DNA of 64,000 nucleotides from UMGS755 sp045590535 (GCA_045590535.1 JAZNRE010000044.1:37501-101500), one strand, 5' to 3'; counted from the stretch's first letter, positions 42,624-51,745 are shown. Notes: generated from the sequence alone by a model not told the origin. Made by a program: numbers and translations.

Positions 42624-43765
42624 TGAGTAAATTAAAGTTAATGACCATCATCGGCACACGCCCGGAAATCATTCGTCTGGCAGCGGTGATTAAAAAATGC
42701 GATACATATTTTGACCAGATTTTGGTCCACACCGGTCAGAACTATGACTATGAGTTAAACCAGGTGTTTTTTGATGATTTAGGTCTTCGTGCGCCTGATT
42801 ATTATTTAGATGCCGTAGGTAGTGATTTAGGTGAAACCATTGGCAACATCATTGCTAAATCCTATAAGCTCCTGGCCGAACTAAAGCCGGATGCACTCCT
42901 CATTTTAGGTGACACCAATTCCTGCCTATCTGCCATTTCAGCCAAGCGCCTTCACATTCCCATTTTTCATATGGAAGCGGGCAACCGTTGCTTTGATGAA
43001 TGCCTGCCCGAAGAAACCAACCGGCGCATTGTTGACCACATTGCTGATGTGAATTTGTGCTATTCTGAGCATGCCCGTCGCTATTTAAACGCCGAGGGTA
43101 CAGCCAAAGAGCGCACCTATGTAACTGGCTCGCCCATGGCAGAGGTACTTTCTGCTAATTTAGACAAAATTAAGGCAAGTGATGTCCTTTCCCGTTTGGG
43201 TCTTGAAAAAGGCAAATACATTTTGCTATCAGCCCACAGAGAAGAAAACATTGACACAGAAGAAAATTTCTTCAGCCTGATGAATGCCGTGAATGCTTTG
43301 GCAGAACAATATGACATGCCCATTTTATATTCCTGCCATCCCCGCAGTGCAAAGTTTATTGAAAAGCGTGGCTTTGTGTTTGATAAACGGGTGAAACAGA
43401 ACAAGCCTTTAGGTTTTCATGATTATAACCACCTGCAAATGAATGCCTTTGCTGTGGTATCCGATAGCGGCACCTTGCCGGAAGAGTCCAGCTTTTTCTT
43501 ATCCGTTGGCTCACCTTTCCCGGCTGTGTGTATCCGCACCAGCACAGAGCGCCCCGAGGCTATGGATAAAGGCAACTTTATTTTAGCCGGCATCACCACA
43601 GAGCAGGTTTTGAGTGCGGTGGAAACGGCTGTTAACATGAACAAAAACGGGGACTTTGGTATTCCCGTTCCCAATTATGTTGAAGAAAATGTGTCCACCA
43701 AGGTGGTTAAGCTCATTCAAAGCTACACCGGCGTGGTGAATAAAATGGTTTGGCGCAAAAACTAA
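42623..43765 (+). CDS. capG: UDP-N-acetyl sugar 2-epimerase, CapG/FnlC type
   Basis: Third enzyme of UDP-L-FucNAc synthesis, a non-hydrolysing C2 epimerase. The 380 residues have the WecB-family GTRPEIIRLAAVI (9-21), HTGQNYDYELNQVFF, GDTNSCLSA, HMEAGNRCFDECLPEETNRRIVDHI and DSGTLPEESSFF. It completes a capE-capF-capG block in the order known from staphylococcal capsule and Escherichia fnl loci. Confidence 0.93.
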   Translation: MSKLKLMTIIGTRPEIIRLAAVIKKCDTYFDQILVHTGQNYDYELNQVFFDDLGLRAPDYYLDAVGSDLGETIGNIIAKSYKLLAELKPDALLILGDTNSCLSAISAKRLHIPIFHMEAGNRCFDECLPEETNRRIVDHIADVNLCYSEHARRYLNAEGTAKERTYVTGSPMAEVLSANLDKIKASDVLSRLGLEKGKYILLSAHREENIDTEENFFSLMNAVNALAEQYDMPILYSCHPRSAKFIEKRGFVFDKRVKQNKPLGFHDYNHLQMNAFAVVSDSGTLPEESSFFLSVGSPFPAVCIRTSTERPEAMDKGNFILAGITTEQVLSAVETAVNMNKNGDFGIPVPNYVEENVSTKVVKLIQSYTGVVNKMVWRKN

Positions 43766-43780
43766 AAGCGGAGGCACGAT

Positions 43781-45043
43781 ATGACGGCGGCAATGAAAGA
43801 CTTTTTGCAGGTGTTAAAATATGCCGTGCAACAAGATAAAACAATACAGGACTTAGAGAGCGACCCGGGCACCCTTTTGCAAATGGCTCAAAAGCAGCAG
43901 ATGGCAGCGGTTATTTTCCCTGCCCTGGTTGACCTTTATAACGCAGGGAATTTTGATATTGACCCTGAAAACTTTGCCATGCTCCAGCAGGAATATATGG
44001 CCATACTTTCAAAAGAATTGCGCCGTCGCTATGCGATTCATGCCACCATTAGTGAATTGGAAGAAAACGGCTTTGCCTGCTGCTTGTTAAAGGGCATTGT
44101 CCTTGCCGAACTCTATCCTGTGCCAGAGGCACGAATTTCCGGCGATGCCGATTTTTATATTGATCCCGCCAAAGAAAAGGCCATTTGTGACTTTTTAAAA
44201 GAGCGTGGCTTCACCGTGATAGAGAGGCCCAAAACCTCTCACCACGCCATGTGCAAAAGTGAGGCAACGGGCAAGTTTGAGTTTCACTTAAGCCTTTATG
44301 ACGCCTTGTTTGAAGATGTGTGGTTTAACCATCCAAAGCTGGCAGAGCCCTATCGGGAATATGTCAGCGCCGAGGGGCACACCTACACAACATTGGGCAC
44401 AACGGACCATGCGGTGTTCATCACCCTGCATTTGATTAAGCATTTTTTATCAATGGGTGTAGGCGTTAGACAGCTTGTGGATGTGCTGCTTTATCTGCGA
44501 CGCTATGAAAAAGAGATGGATGTGAAACATTTTGTCTCTGTTTTTATAGAACTTGGCTATGATAAATTTTTGCAAACCTGTTTTTATATTGGTGAACAGT
44601 ATTTGGGCTTTTCATTAGATGAATTTTCGCTTATTTTAAAAGAGCTTCCTGCCTACACGGTGGATGAAAAAATTGCCAAGGTATTGCTGCAGGATATGGA
44701 GCAGGGCGGTGTTTTTGGTCACGATGATGCATCCAGACAGGCGTTTTTCCTGCAATATACAAAAGCTCGGTTTGAAAAATTTAAGCATGAGCCGTATGAG
44801 ACATATATCCATGAATGGATCCATGTCAGCCTGTGGAAACGCATGTTTCCCTCTTATCAGGTCATGGCAAAACGCTATCCCATTTTGGAAAAGAAAAAAT
44901 TTCTGTTGCCCCTTTATTATGTCATCCGTCTTGTCAAAAAACTGTTTTTGCGGAGCACGGGTCAAGAGAAAGAGTATAACTATGCACAAACCACTGCCGA
45001 GCATGAGCGGATGGAACTGATTAAAGAACTGGATATGGTTTAA
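43781..45043 (+). CDS. Uncharacterised nucleotidyltransferase-family protein
   Basis: A 420-residue soluble protein of the family often annotated as NTP_transf_5. The nucleotidyltransferase core is visible as GFACCLLKGIVLAELYP (about 94-110) followed by RISGDADFYIDP, with the paired acidic residues, and by the helical C-terminal half. Such proteins end many capsule and exopolysaccharide operons; their reaction is not established. A good GGAGG site lies upstream. It is the last gene before the terminator. Confidence 0.8.
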   Translation: MTAAMKDFLQVLKYAVQQDKTIQDLESDPGTLLQMAQKQQMAAVIFPALVDLYNAGNFDIDPENFAMLQQEYMAILSKELRRRYAIHATISELEENGFACCLLKGIVLAELYPVPEARISGDADFYIDPAKEKAICDFLKERGFTVIERPKTSHHAMCKSEATGKFEFHLSLYDALFEDVWFNHPKLAEPYREYVSAEGHTYTTLGTTDHAVFITLHLIKHFLSMGVGVRQLVDVLLYLRRYEKEMDVKHFVSVFIELGYDKFLQTCFYIGEQYLGFSLDEFSLILKELPAYTVDEKIAKVLLQDMEQGGVFGHDDASRQAFFLQYTKARFEKFKHEPYETYIHEWIHVSLWKRMFPSYQVMAKRYPILEKKKFLLPLYYVIRLVKKLFLRSTGQEKEYNYAQTTAEHERMELIKELDMV

Positions 45044-45060
45044 AACAAGTCTGAATATGA

Positions 45061-45106
45061 AAAAAGGGACTCAAGCGCCGAAGATGGCACTTGAGTCCCT
45101 TTTCTT
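45061..45106. terminator. Bidirectional terminator ending the glycan operon
   Basis: AAAAGGGACTCAAG pairs with CTTGAGTCCCTTTT, with A and T runs, between convergent genes. Confidence 0.9.
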
Positions 45107-45333
45107 TATGTTGTGCGCCGATATTTAACAATTTCAGCCCGGGTGTAGTCACTTAACCGAATACATCGAAGAGCCGAGCGTCTGGTGTTAAAGGGTTTGG
45201 CAAAGTCAATATCGTGGGTTAATATTCTATGGTTATATGCATAGCGCATGCCCTCATCGGTGTGCACACGAACGATGTAATAATATTCAAAATCTTCCGG
45301 ATATAAGCACAGCTTTTCATCTTTCAATTTCAT
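45106..45333 (-). CDS. Small hypothetical protein, 75 residues
   Basis: A soluble, Tyr- and Arg-rich protein (MKLKDEKLCLYPEDFEYYYI...). I recognise no domain. The reading frame is intact, has no overlap with other genes, and lies between a shared terminator and the sigG upstream region, which supports a real gene. The start is unsure: ATG 45333 is preceded by two in-frame GTG codons and only a weak GTGGTG site. Confidence 0.55.
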   Translation of the reverse strand: MKLKDEKLCLYPEDFEYYYIVRVHTDEGMRYAYNHRILTHDIDFAKPFNTRRSALRCIRLSDYTRAEIVKYRRTT

Positions 45334-45578
45334 CACCACGAGGGGTAGTGTATCACAGGCTTTTCAAAAAGTCAATTCGCCAAAAAACCGCCTGGCTGCG
45401 CCAATTTATAAAAAGTTGCCGTTTTTATGGGGTTTGTGGGGTTTCGTATACAAATGTCACTTTTTGTGACGGGTCAATAATTCGCAAAATTTTACATTAT
45501 ATGACCGATTGTGCGCACTTTTAGCAGAGAAAAAGAGAGAAAGAACATTCTTGCATGTTTCACACACTTTCCGCCTAA

Positions 45579-45608
45579 GTATAGATTTACTTTTTTTGGA
45601 AAATCATA
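45579..45608 (+). promoter_or_regulatory. Possible sigma-F/G-type promoter of sigG
   Basis: GTATA (45579-45583) and GGAAAATCAT (45598-45607) at a 14-base spacing resemble the GYATA and GGnnAnAnTR boxes read by sigma-F. The match is imperfect; no sigma-A promoter is evident. The rest of 45334-45578 shows nothing I can support. Confidence 0.3.
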
Positions 45609-45632
45609 ATAGTGAACATGAAAGGGCGGGTG

Positions 45633-46409
45633 ATGAGTTTGGCAAACAAAGTGGAAATTTGCGGTGTTAACACGGCAAAACTTCCGGTTTTAACCAATGA
45701 AGAAAAAAATGCCCTGTTTGAAAAAATTAAACAGGGTGATAAAGAGGCGCGTGAAACCTTCATCGGCGGCAATCTTCGATTGGTTTTAAGTGTCATTCAG
45801 CGGTTTAACAATCGTGGTGAAAATTTAGATGATTTATTTCAAATTGGGTGCATTGGTCTTATTAAGGCGATAGATAATTTTGACACTTCTCACAATGTTA
45901 AGTTTTCAACCTATGCTGTGCCTATGATTATTGGCGAAATCAGGCGCTATCTTCGTGATAACAATCAAATTCGCGTGAGTCGCTCCCTGCGAGATATTGC
46001 CTATAAAACTTTAAAGGCAAAAGAGGCCTACATCAGCGAGCATGCCAAAGAGCCTACCGTTGATGAATTGGCCAAAATCCTGGATATATCAAAGGAAGAT
46101 ATTGTGTTTGCCTTAGAATCCATTCAGGACCCGGTCAGCCTGCATGAGCCGGCCTATCACGACGGCACCGATACCATTTTTGTGATGGACCAGGTGCGTG
46201 ATACCAAAAATACCGATGAACAATGGCTTGAAAACATTGCCTTGAGTGAGGCCATGAAAAGGCTGACAGAACGGGAAAAGCACATAATCAACCTGCGGTT
46301 TTTCTCAGGCAAAACACAAATGGAAGTAGCGGACGAAATCGGCATATCCCAGGCTCAGGTTTCCCGCCTGGAAAAAGGTGCGCTGGAGAGAATGAAAAAA
46401 TATATTTAA
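45633..46409 (+). CDS. sigG: Late forespore sigma factor SigG
   Basis: RNA polymerase sigma factor that switches on late forespore genes (SASP, gpr, germination receptors). The 258-residue protein begins MSLANKVEICGVNTAKLPVL, the characteristic SigG N terminus. It has region 2 (DLFQIGCIGLIKAIDNFD, KFSTYAVPMIIGEIRRYLRD), region 3, and the region 4 helix-turn-helix (KTQMEVADEIGISQAQVSRLEKGALE). ATG 45633 follows AAAGGGCGG and gives the family length; GTG 45612 opens the frame. In Bacillus sigG follows spoIIGA-sigE; here it stands alone. Confidence 0.93.
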   Translation: MSLANKVEICGVNTAKLPVLTNEEKNALFEKIKQGDKEARETFIGGNLRLVLSVIQRFNNRGENLDDLFQIGCIGLIKAIDNFDTSHNVKFSTYAVPMIIGEIRRYLRDNNQIRVSRSLRDIAYKTLKAKEAYISEHAKEPTVDELAKILDISKEDIVFALESIQDPVSLHEPAYHDGTDTIFVMDQVRDTKNTDEQWLENIALSEAMKRLTEREKHIINLRFFSGKTQMEVADEIGISQAQVSRLEKGALERMKKYI

Positions 46410-46443
46410 ACTTTCATTTTTACGAATCCATTGAAAAATGCGG

Positions 46444-46500
46444 AACAAACGCCTCCCTTGCCTAAAGGGAGGGGGACCACCGAAGGTGGTGGAGGGATTC
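46444..46500 (+). repeat. Dispersed intergenic repeat B, copy 2
   Basis: GCCTCCCTTGCCTAAAGGGAGG and CCACC-GAA-GGTGG followed by GGAGGGATT. It matches 21096-21163, with compensatory stem changes. Confidence 0.65.
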
Positions 46501-46518
46501 AAAAGAGGTGTAACAAGC

Positions 46519-46558
46519 AAAAACCACCCGTGTGCAAACAGCGTGCGGGTGGTTTTTG
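46519..46558. terminator. Bidirectional terminator between sigG and the HAD gene
   Basis: AAAACCACCCG (46520-46530) pairs with CGGGTGGTTTT (46546-46556), with A/T runs, between convergent genes. Confidence 0.85.
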
Positions 46559-46568
46559 TTCAGCTATT

Positions 46569-47216
46569 TTATAACAATATGCGGACTAAATCATCAACAG
46601 TTGCGGCGATACGCTCCGGTGCGGCGGCGGTCATTTCTTCTTCGTCGCCATAGCCATACAAAACGCCAATGGTTTGAAGACCAACTTTTTTGCCACCGAT
46701 AACATCAAATTTTCGGTCGCCAACCATAACGGCTGTTTCCTTTTCAATGCCATTCTTTTTCAGCACAAATTCAATTACTTCTTCTTTTTCAACCCGTTCG
46801 CCGGAGAGTTCGCTGCCGCCAATATATGTAATGTAATCGGCCAGCTTAAAATGCTCAAGAATTTTTGTTGCATAAACGGTGGGTTTAGAGGTTGCCACAA
46901 AAACGCTGCGTCCACTTTTTTGCAAATTGTCTAATAGTTCCGGGATGCCGGGGTAAACTTCGTTTTCATAAAGTCCCGTTTGGCTGAAATATTCTCTGTA
47001 AATTTGCAGAGCGCGGTTTGCCTCATCTTCGCTAAAACCATAAAATTCACGAAAAGAACCTGCCAGGGGCGGACCGATGAAAGGCGTTAGCGACTGGAGA
47101 GAATCCACCGTAATGCCAAAGGCATTTAAGGCATGGCGGACGGATTTGGTGATGCCCAACATGGGGTCTGTGAGGGTTCCGTCTAAATCAAACAAGATAT
47201 TCTTTTTCTTTTGCAA
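46569..47216 (-). CDS. HAD-family phosphatase, phosphoglycolate-phosphatase-like
   Basis: A 215-residue HAD hydrolase with motif I FDLDGTLTD (8-16), motif II VATSKP, motif III lysine in the GERVEKEEVI region, and motif IV MVGDRKFDVIGGK. The helical cap (SITPFIGPPL...REFYGF) is that of the Gph/PpaX group, which hydrolyses phosphoglycolate or pyrophosphate. The start is TTG 47216, with AAGGAGG nine bases before it. It follows the SSB-like gene by 20 bases and is probably co-transcribed. Confidence 0.88.
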   Translation of the reverse strand: MQKKKNILFDLDGTLTDPMLGITKSVRHALNAFGITVDSLQSLTPFIGPPLAGSFREFYGFSEDEANRALQIYREYFSQTGLYENEVYPGIPELLDNLQKSGRSVFVATSKPTVYATKILEHFKLADYITYIGGSELSGERVEKEEVIEFVLKKNGIEKETAVMVGDRKFDVIGGKKVGLQTIGVLYGYGDEEEMTAAAPERIAATVDDLVRILL

Positions 47217-47236
47217 GGCAGAGAGCCTCCTTTTTA

Positions 47237-47887
47237 TCAGGCGTAAGAGCTATCTGTGCCGATATGGGCACCATCACCCATTTCCAGACGGTTAATTGAA
47301 ACTTCATAGGCGGTTTTGGTGACAGCCTCTGTGTCTGATATTTTCTTTTGATATTCCCGGGATTGCATTCTGCCCCAGATTTTAATGTTTTGCCCTACCT
47401 CTAAATGTTTCACAAAACGGGCATTTCGTCCCCAGGCAATGCAGGGGATATAGTCGGACTTGTTGTAGGCACGGTTGACAGCCAAGAGAATATCGGCAAT
47501 TTCGCGACCAAAGGGCGTTACCCGATACACCACCGGCTTGCAGATGTAGCCGTTTAAATAAATTTCGTTTGCTGGCTCTTCGTCACCATCTGCCAAGGTA
47601 ACATCCTTTGCAAAAAGGGTTAGCACCAGCTTGTTGCCCGTGCCGCTATAGTTGTTATAAGAGCGAAACTGTCCTTTTATTTTCAGACGCTTGCCAATAT
47701 CAATGCTGATTTCGGTCAGCATTTTTTCTGAAATGGTGACACAAATAAAATCCGCGTTATCGCTCAGTCGGTCAGACCGCAGCATAAAGCGATAAAACTT
47801 TTCGTTGTGCACCTCGTGACTGTAAGTCAGATAGCCGCAGACAACGCCTAAAACCCATGCCTCATTATCTTCAATACAATTTAACAT
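47237..47887 (-). CDS. Single-stranded DNA-binding-like protein with two OB folds
   Basis: A 216-residue protein with two OB-fold segments. The N-terminal one (about 10-95) has VLGVVCGYLTYSHEVHNEKFYRFML and GQFRSYNNYSG; the C-terminal one (about 106-208) has NEIYLNGYICKPVVYRVTPFGREIADILLAVNR and DYIPCIAWGRNARF, the canonical SSB pattern. It lacks the acidic DDDIPF-type tail of replicative SSB, so it is probably a paralogue. Similar proteins are common in Clostridia; the role is unknown. An AAGGGAG site precedes the ATG. Confidence 0.8.
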   Translation of the reverse strand: MLNCIEDNEAWVLGVVCGYLTYSHEVHNEKFYRFMLRSDRLSDNADFICVTISEKMLTEISIDIGKRLKIKGQFRSYNNYSGTGNKLVLTLFAKDVTLADGDEEPANEIYLNGYICKPVVYRVTPFGREIADILLAVNRAYNKSDYIPCIAWGRNARFVKHLEVGQNIKIWGRMQSREYQKKISDTEAVTKTAYEVSINRLEMGDGAHIGTDSSYA

Positions 47888-47958
47888 ACCGTATTTCTCC
47901 CTTCATCAGTTTGGGTATACGGTATATTTTATTAAAAGATTAAGCCGTTTATGACAAA

Positions 47959-49365
47959 TTATTCTTCAGAAGTAGCCTGGACCAGTTTTTCGCCAATCTG
48001 ATTCACATCGCCGGCCCCTAAAGTGATGAGATAATCGCCGCTTGACGCCTTTTCTTTGAGCCAATCCTGGGCTTTTGCAAAACTTTCGGCATACGAGGCA
48101 TTGCCGGATACCTTGTTAATGGCATCCGCAAGGTCACGGGAGTGAATAAGACCGGTGTCTTTTTCACGAGCAGCATAAATGTCCACCACCAAAGCGCCGT
48201 CACAATCGGCAAAAGCCGTGGCAAACTCATCTTTGAGCTTTAAAGAACGGGTATAGGTATGTGGCTGAAACACGCACCAAACCTTATTTTTGCCGGCGGC
48301 AGCCCGTGCTGTTGCCAAAGTGGTTTTAATCTCGGTGGGATGATGGGCATAATCGTCAATCACCAGGGCGCCGTTAAAGGTACCTTTCTTCTCAAAACGA
48401 CGGCGGGTACCGGTGAAATCATCAAAGCCCTGTTGCATGGCCTTGGGACTGATGCCAATGCAATCCGCTGCAGCAATCACCGCCAAAGCGTTTAAAACAT
48501 TATGCAGTCCGGGCACAGAAAGGGATGCCGTCATGTATATTTCCCCGTGGTGCAAAACTGTAAATTCGGCGCAACCATCCGGACGGAATGTGATGTTTTC
48601 GCCATAGAAATCAGCACTTTTATCTTTAACAGAAAAAGTAATTTTTTTGCGGGGTACATCGCAAACAGCCGCCATGGCGTTTTTGTCATCTGCATTCACA
48701 ACGATGGCGCCATCTTCCGGGGTTTTGTTTGCAAAGGCATGAAAACAATCAATAATATCGTTAATATCTTTAAAATAATCCAAATGGTCTTCTTCCACAT
48801 TTAAAATCAAGCTGATTTTCGGGAAGAATTTCAAAAAGCTGCCGCAATATTCACAAGCCTCTGTCACCAAATAGTCATGGCTGCCAATGCGCAAATTGCT
48901 GTCAATAGAAGGCAAAATGCCACCTACCAAAATGGTGGGGTCATACTCGGCAGCAAGCAGAACCTGAGACAGCATAGAAGTGGTAGTGGTTTTGCCATGA
49001 GTGCCGCTGACGGCAATGGGCATTTTAAATTGCCGCATGATTTCGCCCAAAAGCACAGCCCGCTCCACAACAGGAACGGAGAGGGTTCTAGAAAGTGCCA
49101 GTTCCGGGTTATCCTCGTGAATGGCAGCGGTGTATACAACCAGAGAAACAGAGCCAATGTTTTCAGCCCGATGGCCGATGTGCACTGTGATGCCCTGATT
49201 GCGAAGAGAAACAGTCATGTCGCTTTCTTTACAGTCAGAGCCGCAAACCGTAAACCCGGCGTCTTTTAAAATTAAGGCAAGAGCACTCATGCTGATGCCA
49301 CCAATGCCAATCATATATATCGGTTCATTTTTGTTCAGTTTATTTAAATTCAAGTTGTGTTCCAT
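47959..49365 (-). CDS. murC: UDP-N-acetylmuramate--L-alanine ligase
   Basis: Adds the first amino acid of the peptidoglycan stem peptide to UDP-MurNAc, in the cytoplasm. The 468 residues contain the N-terminal IGIGGISMSALALIL, ATP-binding VSGTHGKTTTTSML, the central-domain NVEEDHLDYF, VIDDYAHHPTEI, and C-terminal WCVFQPHTYTRS and TLGAGDV motifs. GGAG lies upstream of the ATG. It is divergent from spoVG and precedes the SSB-like gene by 71 bases. Confidence 0.96.
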   Translation of the reverse strand: MEHNLNLNKLNKNEPIYMIGIGGISMSALALILKDAGFTVCGSDCKESDMTVSLRNQGITVHIGHRAENIGSVSLVVYTAAIHEDNPELALSRTLSVPVVERAVLLGEIMRQFKMPIAVSGTHGKTTTTSMLSQVLLAAEYDPTILVGGILPSIDSNLRIGSHDYLVTEACEYCGSFLKFFPKISLILNVEEDHLDYFKDINDIIDCFHAFANKTPEDGAIVVNADDKNAMAAVCDVPRKKITFSVKDKSADFYGENITFRPDGCAEFTVLHHGEIYMTASLSVPGLHNVLNALAVIAAADCIGISPKAMQQGFDDFTGTRRRFEKKGTFNGALVIDDYAHHPTEIKTTLATARAAAGKNKVWCVFQPHTYTRSLKLKDEFATAFADCDGALVVDIYAAREKDTGLIHSRDLADAINKVSGNASYAESFAKAQDWLKEKASSGDYLITLGAGDVNQIGEKLVQATSEE

Positions 49366-49582
49366 AGTTTATCCGCTCCGTTCTGTGATGTTTTCCGCTA
49401 GGGTGAGGATATGTAATTGTGTCTTTATATATTATATTACATCTTAAGAAAAAATAAAAGCATTTTTTTTGAAATTGTGTATAATTCTGCACATTTGGCA
49501 GAAAATAAACACAAATTTATCACGGACGGTATGAGACATAAAAAGTGTATGTATATCGTCTGACGGCAAAGGAGAAAGACAC

Positions 49583-49855
49583 ATGCAAATTACAGACATT
49601 CGCATTCGAAAAATCAATGTGGATTCAAAAATGAAGGCGGTTGTTTCAGTCACCTTTGATAATGCCATGGTGGTGCACGACATTAAGGTGATTGAAGGGG
49701 CAGACAAGCTGTTCATCGCCATGCCCAGCCGCAAAACCCCTGAAGGTGAATTTAAAGACATTGCGCACCCCATCACAATGGAAATGCGTGAGGATTTAGA
49801 AAAAGGGATTTTAGAAAAATATCAGACAGCACTTTTAGCAGAAAGCGAAGTTTAA
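49583..49855 (+). CDS. spoVG: SpoVG family regulator
   Basis: A 90-residue nucleic-acid-binding regulator. The start MQITDIRIRKIN and the conserved ALVHDIKVIEG-like VVHDIKVIEG and FIAMPSRKTPEGEFKDIAHPI stretch are diagnostic. SpoVG affects asymmetric septation, cortex and RNA-level control in Firmicutes. AAAGGAG precedes the ATG. The 217 bases between it and murC should hold both promoters; I cannot define a sigma-H one with confidence. Confidence 0.95.
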   Translation: MQITDIRIRKINVDSKMKAVVSVTFDNAMVVHDIKVIEGADKLFIAMPSRKTPEGEFKDIAHPITMEMREDLEKGILEKYQTALLAESEV

Positions 49856-49879
49856 GCCAAGAAAAACCGAGGTGTGCCC

Positions 49880-51298
49880 ATGATTTTTAAAACGAGTCTT
49901 GAGGAAAACAAAGAAATATTAGACAGCATTCTGCCGGTGAATAAAAGCAGCGACCTTTTGGTGAGGAGCTTTTACTTCGGCGGGCGCAAGTCCATGCTCT
50001 ATTATCTTGACGGATTTTTAAATGATGTGGTTATGGAGCGAATGGTTTCAAAACTTTTTGCCATAACGCCGGAGCAAATCGAAAAAACAAAAGACCTGCA
50101 GGATTTTGTGGACCATTTCATCACCTATACAGAGGTTGATGTGTATCAAGAAACAGACGAAACCATTGTGCAGCTTCTGGCTGGTAAAAGTGTGTTCATT
50201 GTGGATGGACTTGCCGGTGCCATTGTGCTTGACCTGCGTGATTATCCTGCCCGAAACACCGACGAGCCGGAAAAAGAGCGAGTTATGCGCGGCTCCCGGG
50301 ATGGCTTTGTGGAAACTATTATCTGGAACACGGCCTTAATCCGTCGGCGCATCCGTGACCCCAAGCTTGTGGTGGAAATGCTGCGGGTGGGGGATAGGTC
50401 CGGCACCGATGTGGCATTGGTCTACATTGAAGATAAGGTTAAGCCGGAAGAATTGGCCATTGTCCGCAATAAAATTAACGGGATTAAGGTTGAATCCCTC
50501 ACCTTGAACATGGAAAGTTTAGCAGAATGTTTAATTCGCAGGCGGTGGTACAATCCATTCCCCAAAGTGCGATACACAGAACGGCCTGATTCAGCAACGG
50601 CAGCCATTTTAGAGGGAAACATCATCATTTTGGTTGACAATGCACCGGCAGCCATGATGTTGCCCACATCCATTTTGGATTTTATGCAAGAGCCAAATGA
50701 TTATTATTTTCCCCCGCTTGTGGGCACTTACATCCGTTTGGTTCGCAATTTGGTGTTTTTAGTCACATTAGTGCTGACGCCCCTTTGGGTGCTTGCCCTT
50801 GAAAACCTCTATCGATTGCCCCCGGCCCTTGGTTTTCTGGGGCTATCAGAACCGGCCAATGTGCCGGTGATTTTGCAGCTTTTGCTGTTAGAGGGTGCGG
50901 TGGATGTGTTGCGGTTGGCTTCGGTGAACACACCCAACATGCTGGGCAATTCCCTGAGTATTATCGGTGCTCTTTTGTTGGGTGATTTTGCGGTTAAGTC
51001 AGGCTGGATGGTGCCGGATACGATTTTGTATATGTCCTTTGTGGCCATTGCCAGCTTCACCCAACCCAGCATTGAATTGGGCTATGCCTTAAAGTTCATG
51101 CGCATAGTGCTTTTATTATTGACATATTTTTTCGACCTTTGGGGCTTTATTGGCGGTCTTTTGCTCATTGTGGTTTTAATTGCAAGCAACAAAACAGTAA
51201 CAGGCAAGGGTTATCTCTATCCCTTAATTCCTTTTAACTGGAAGGCGCTGAAATCGCATCTATACCGCCATCGATTGAAAACAACAGAGAATAAATAA
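49880..51298 (+). CDS. spoVAF: GerA-family spore protein, probably SpoVAF
   Basis: A 472-residue protein of the GerA/SpoVAF family. The N-terminal 240 residues are soluble (YFGGRKSMLYYLDGFLNDVVMERM; FIVDGLAGAIVLDLRDYPARN; the family motif RGSRDGFVETIIWNTALIRRRIRDPKL), followed by a membrane domain of about five segments from 290 on. The self-assembling N domain and the inner spore membrane location are known for the family. The YFGGR start and lone gene, without B and C subunits, suggest SpoVAF rather than a germinant receptor A subunit. ATG 49880 has GAGGTG 5 bases upstream; GTG 49874 is the alternative. Confidence 0.85.
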   Translation: MIFKTSLEENKEILDSILPVNKSSDLLVRSFYFGGRKSMLYYLDGFLNDVVMERMVSKLFAITPEQIEKTKDLQDFVDHFITYTEVDVYQETDETIVQLLAGKSVFIVDGLAGAIVLDLRDYPARNTDEPEKERVMRGSRDGFVETIIWNTALIRRRIRDPKLVVEMLRVGDRSGTDVALVYIEDKVKPEELAIVRNKINGIKVESLTLNMESLAECLIRRRWYNPFPKVRYTERPDSATAAILEGNIIILVDNAPAAMMLPTSILDFMQEPNDYYFPPLVGTYIRLVRNLVFLVTLVLTPLWVLALENLYRLPPALGFLGLSEPANVPVILQLLLLEGAVDVLRLASVNTPNMLGNSLSIIGALLLGDFAVKSGWMVPDTILYMSFVAIASFTQPSIELGYALKFMRIVLLLLTYFFDLWGFIGGLLLIVVLIASNKTVTGKGYLYPLIPFNWKALKSHLYRHRLKTTENK

Positions 51299-51310
51299 AG
51301 GAGGAAAACC

Positions 51311-51745
51311 ATGATAGAACAAGACACAATACGATTGTTAAGAGAGTGTGATGCAGGCATTTCAATGGGCGTTAAATCCATTGACGATGTGCTGGAACAT
51401 GTGCAAAATCAAGACTTAAAGAGCATGCTCAAAACATGTCAGGATGATCACGAAACTCTGCGCAGCCGCCTGCAAAACATGCTGGATGAGTATCACGATG
51501 AGGGCAAAAAACCAAATCCCGTTGCCCAAAGCATGTCCTGGATGAAAACAAACACAAAGCTGTTTTTAGATGATGACGACCCCACAGTAGCGGACCTTAT
51601 GACCGATGGCTGCAACATGGGTGTTAAATCCCTCAGCCGTTATCTCAATCAATATGAAGCCGCTGACGAAGACTCAAAAAACATTGCCAAGGACTTAATC
51701 GCTTTAGAAGAGCAGCTGGCTGTGGATCTCAGACCGTATTTATAA
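51311..51745 (+). CDS. Four-helix-bundle protein with internal duplication
   Basis: A 144-residue soluble helical protein, 12 bases after spoVAF and probably in its operon. Two halves repeat a helix: ISMGVKSIDDVLEHVQNQDLKSML (about 17-40) and CNMGVKSLSRYLNQYEAADEDSKNI (about 96-120), each with MGVKS. The layout recalls ferritin-like DUF2383-type bundles, but I see no clear metal-ligand ExxH pairs. A strong GGAGG site and a terminator frame it. Function unknown; the position suggests a spore context. Confidence 0.75.
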   Translation: MIEQDTIRLLRECDAGISMGVKSIDDVLEHVQNQDLKSMLKTCQDDHETLRSRLQNMLDEYHDEGKKPNPVAQSMSWMKTNTKLFLDDDDPTVADLMTDGCNMGVKSLSRYLNQYEAADEDSKNIAKDLIALEEQLAVDLRPYL

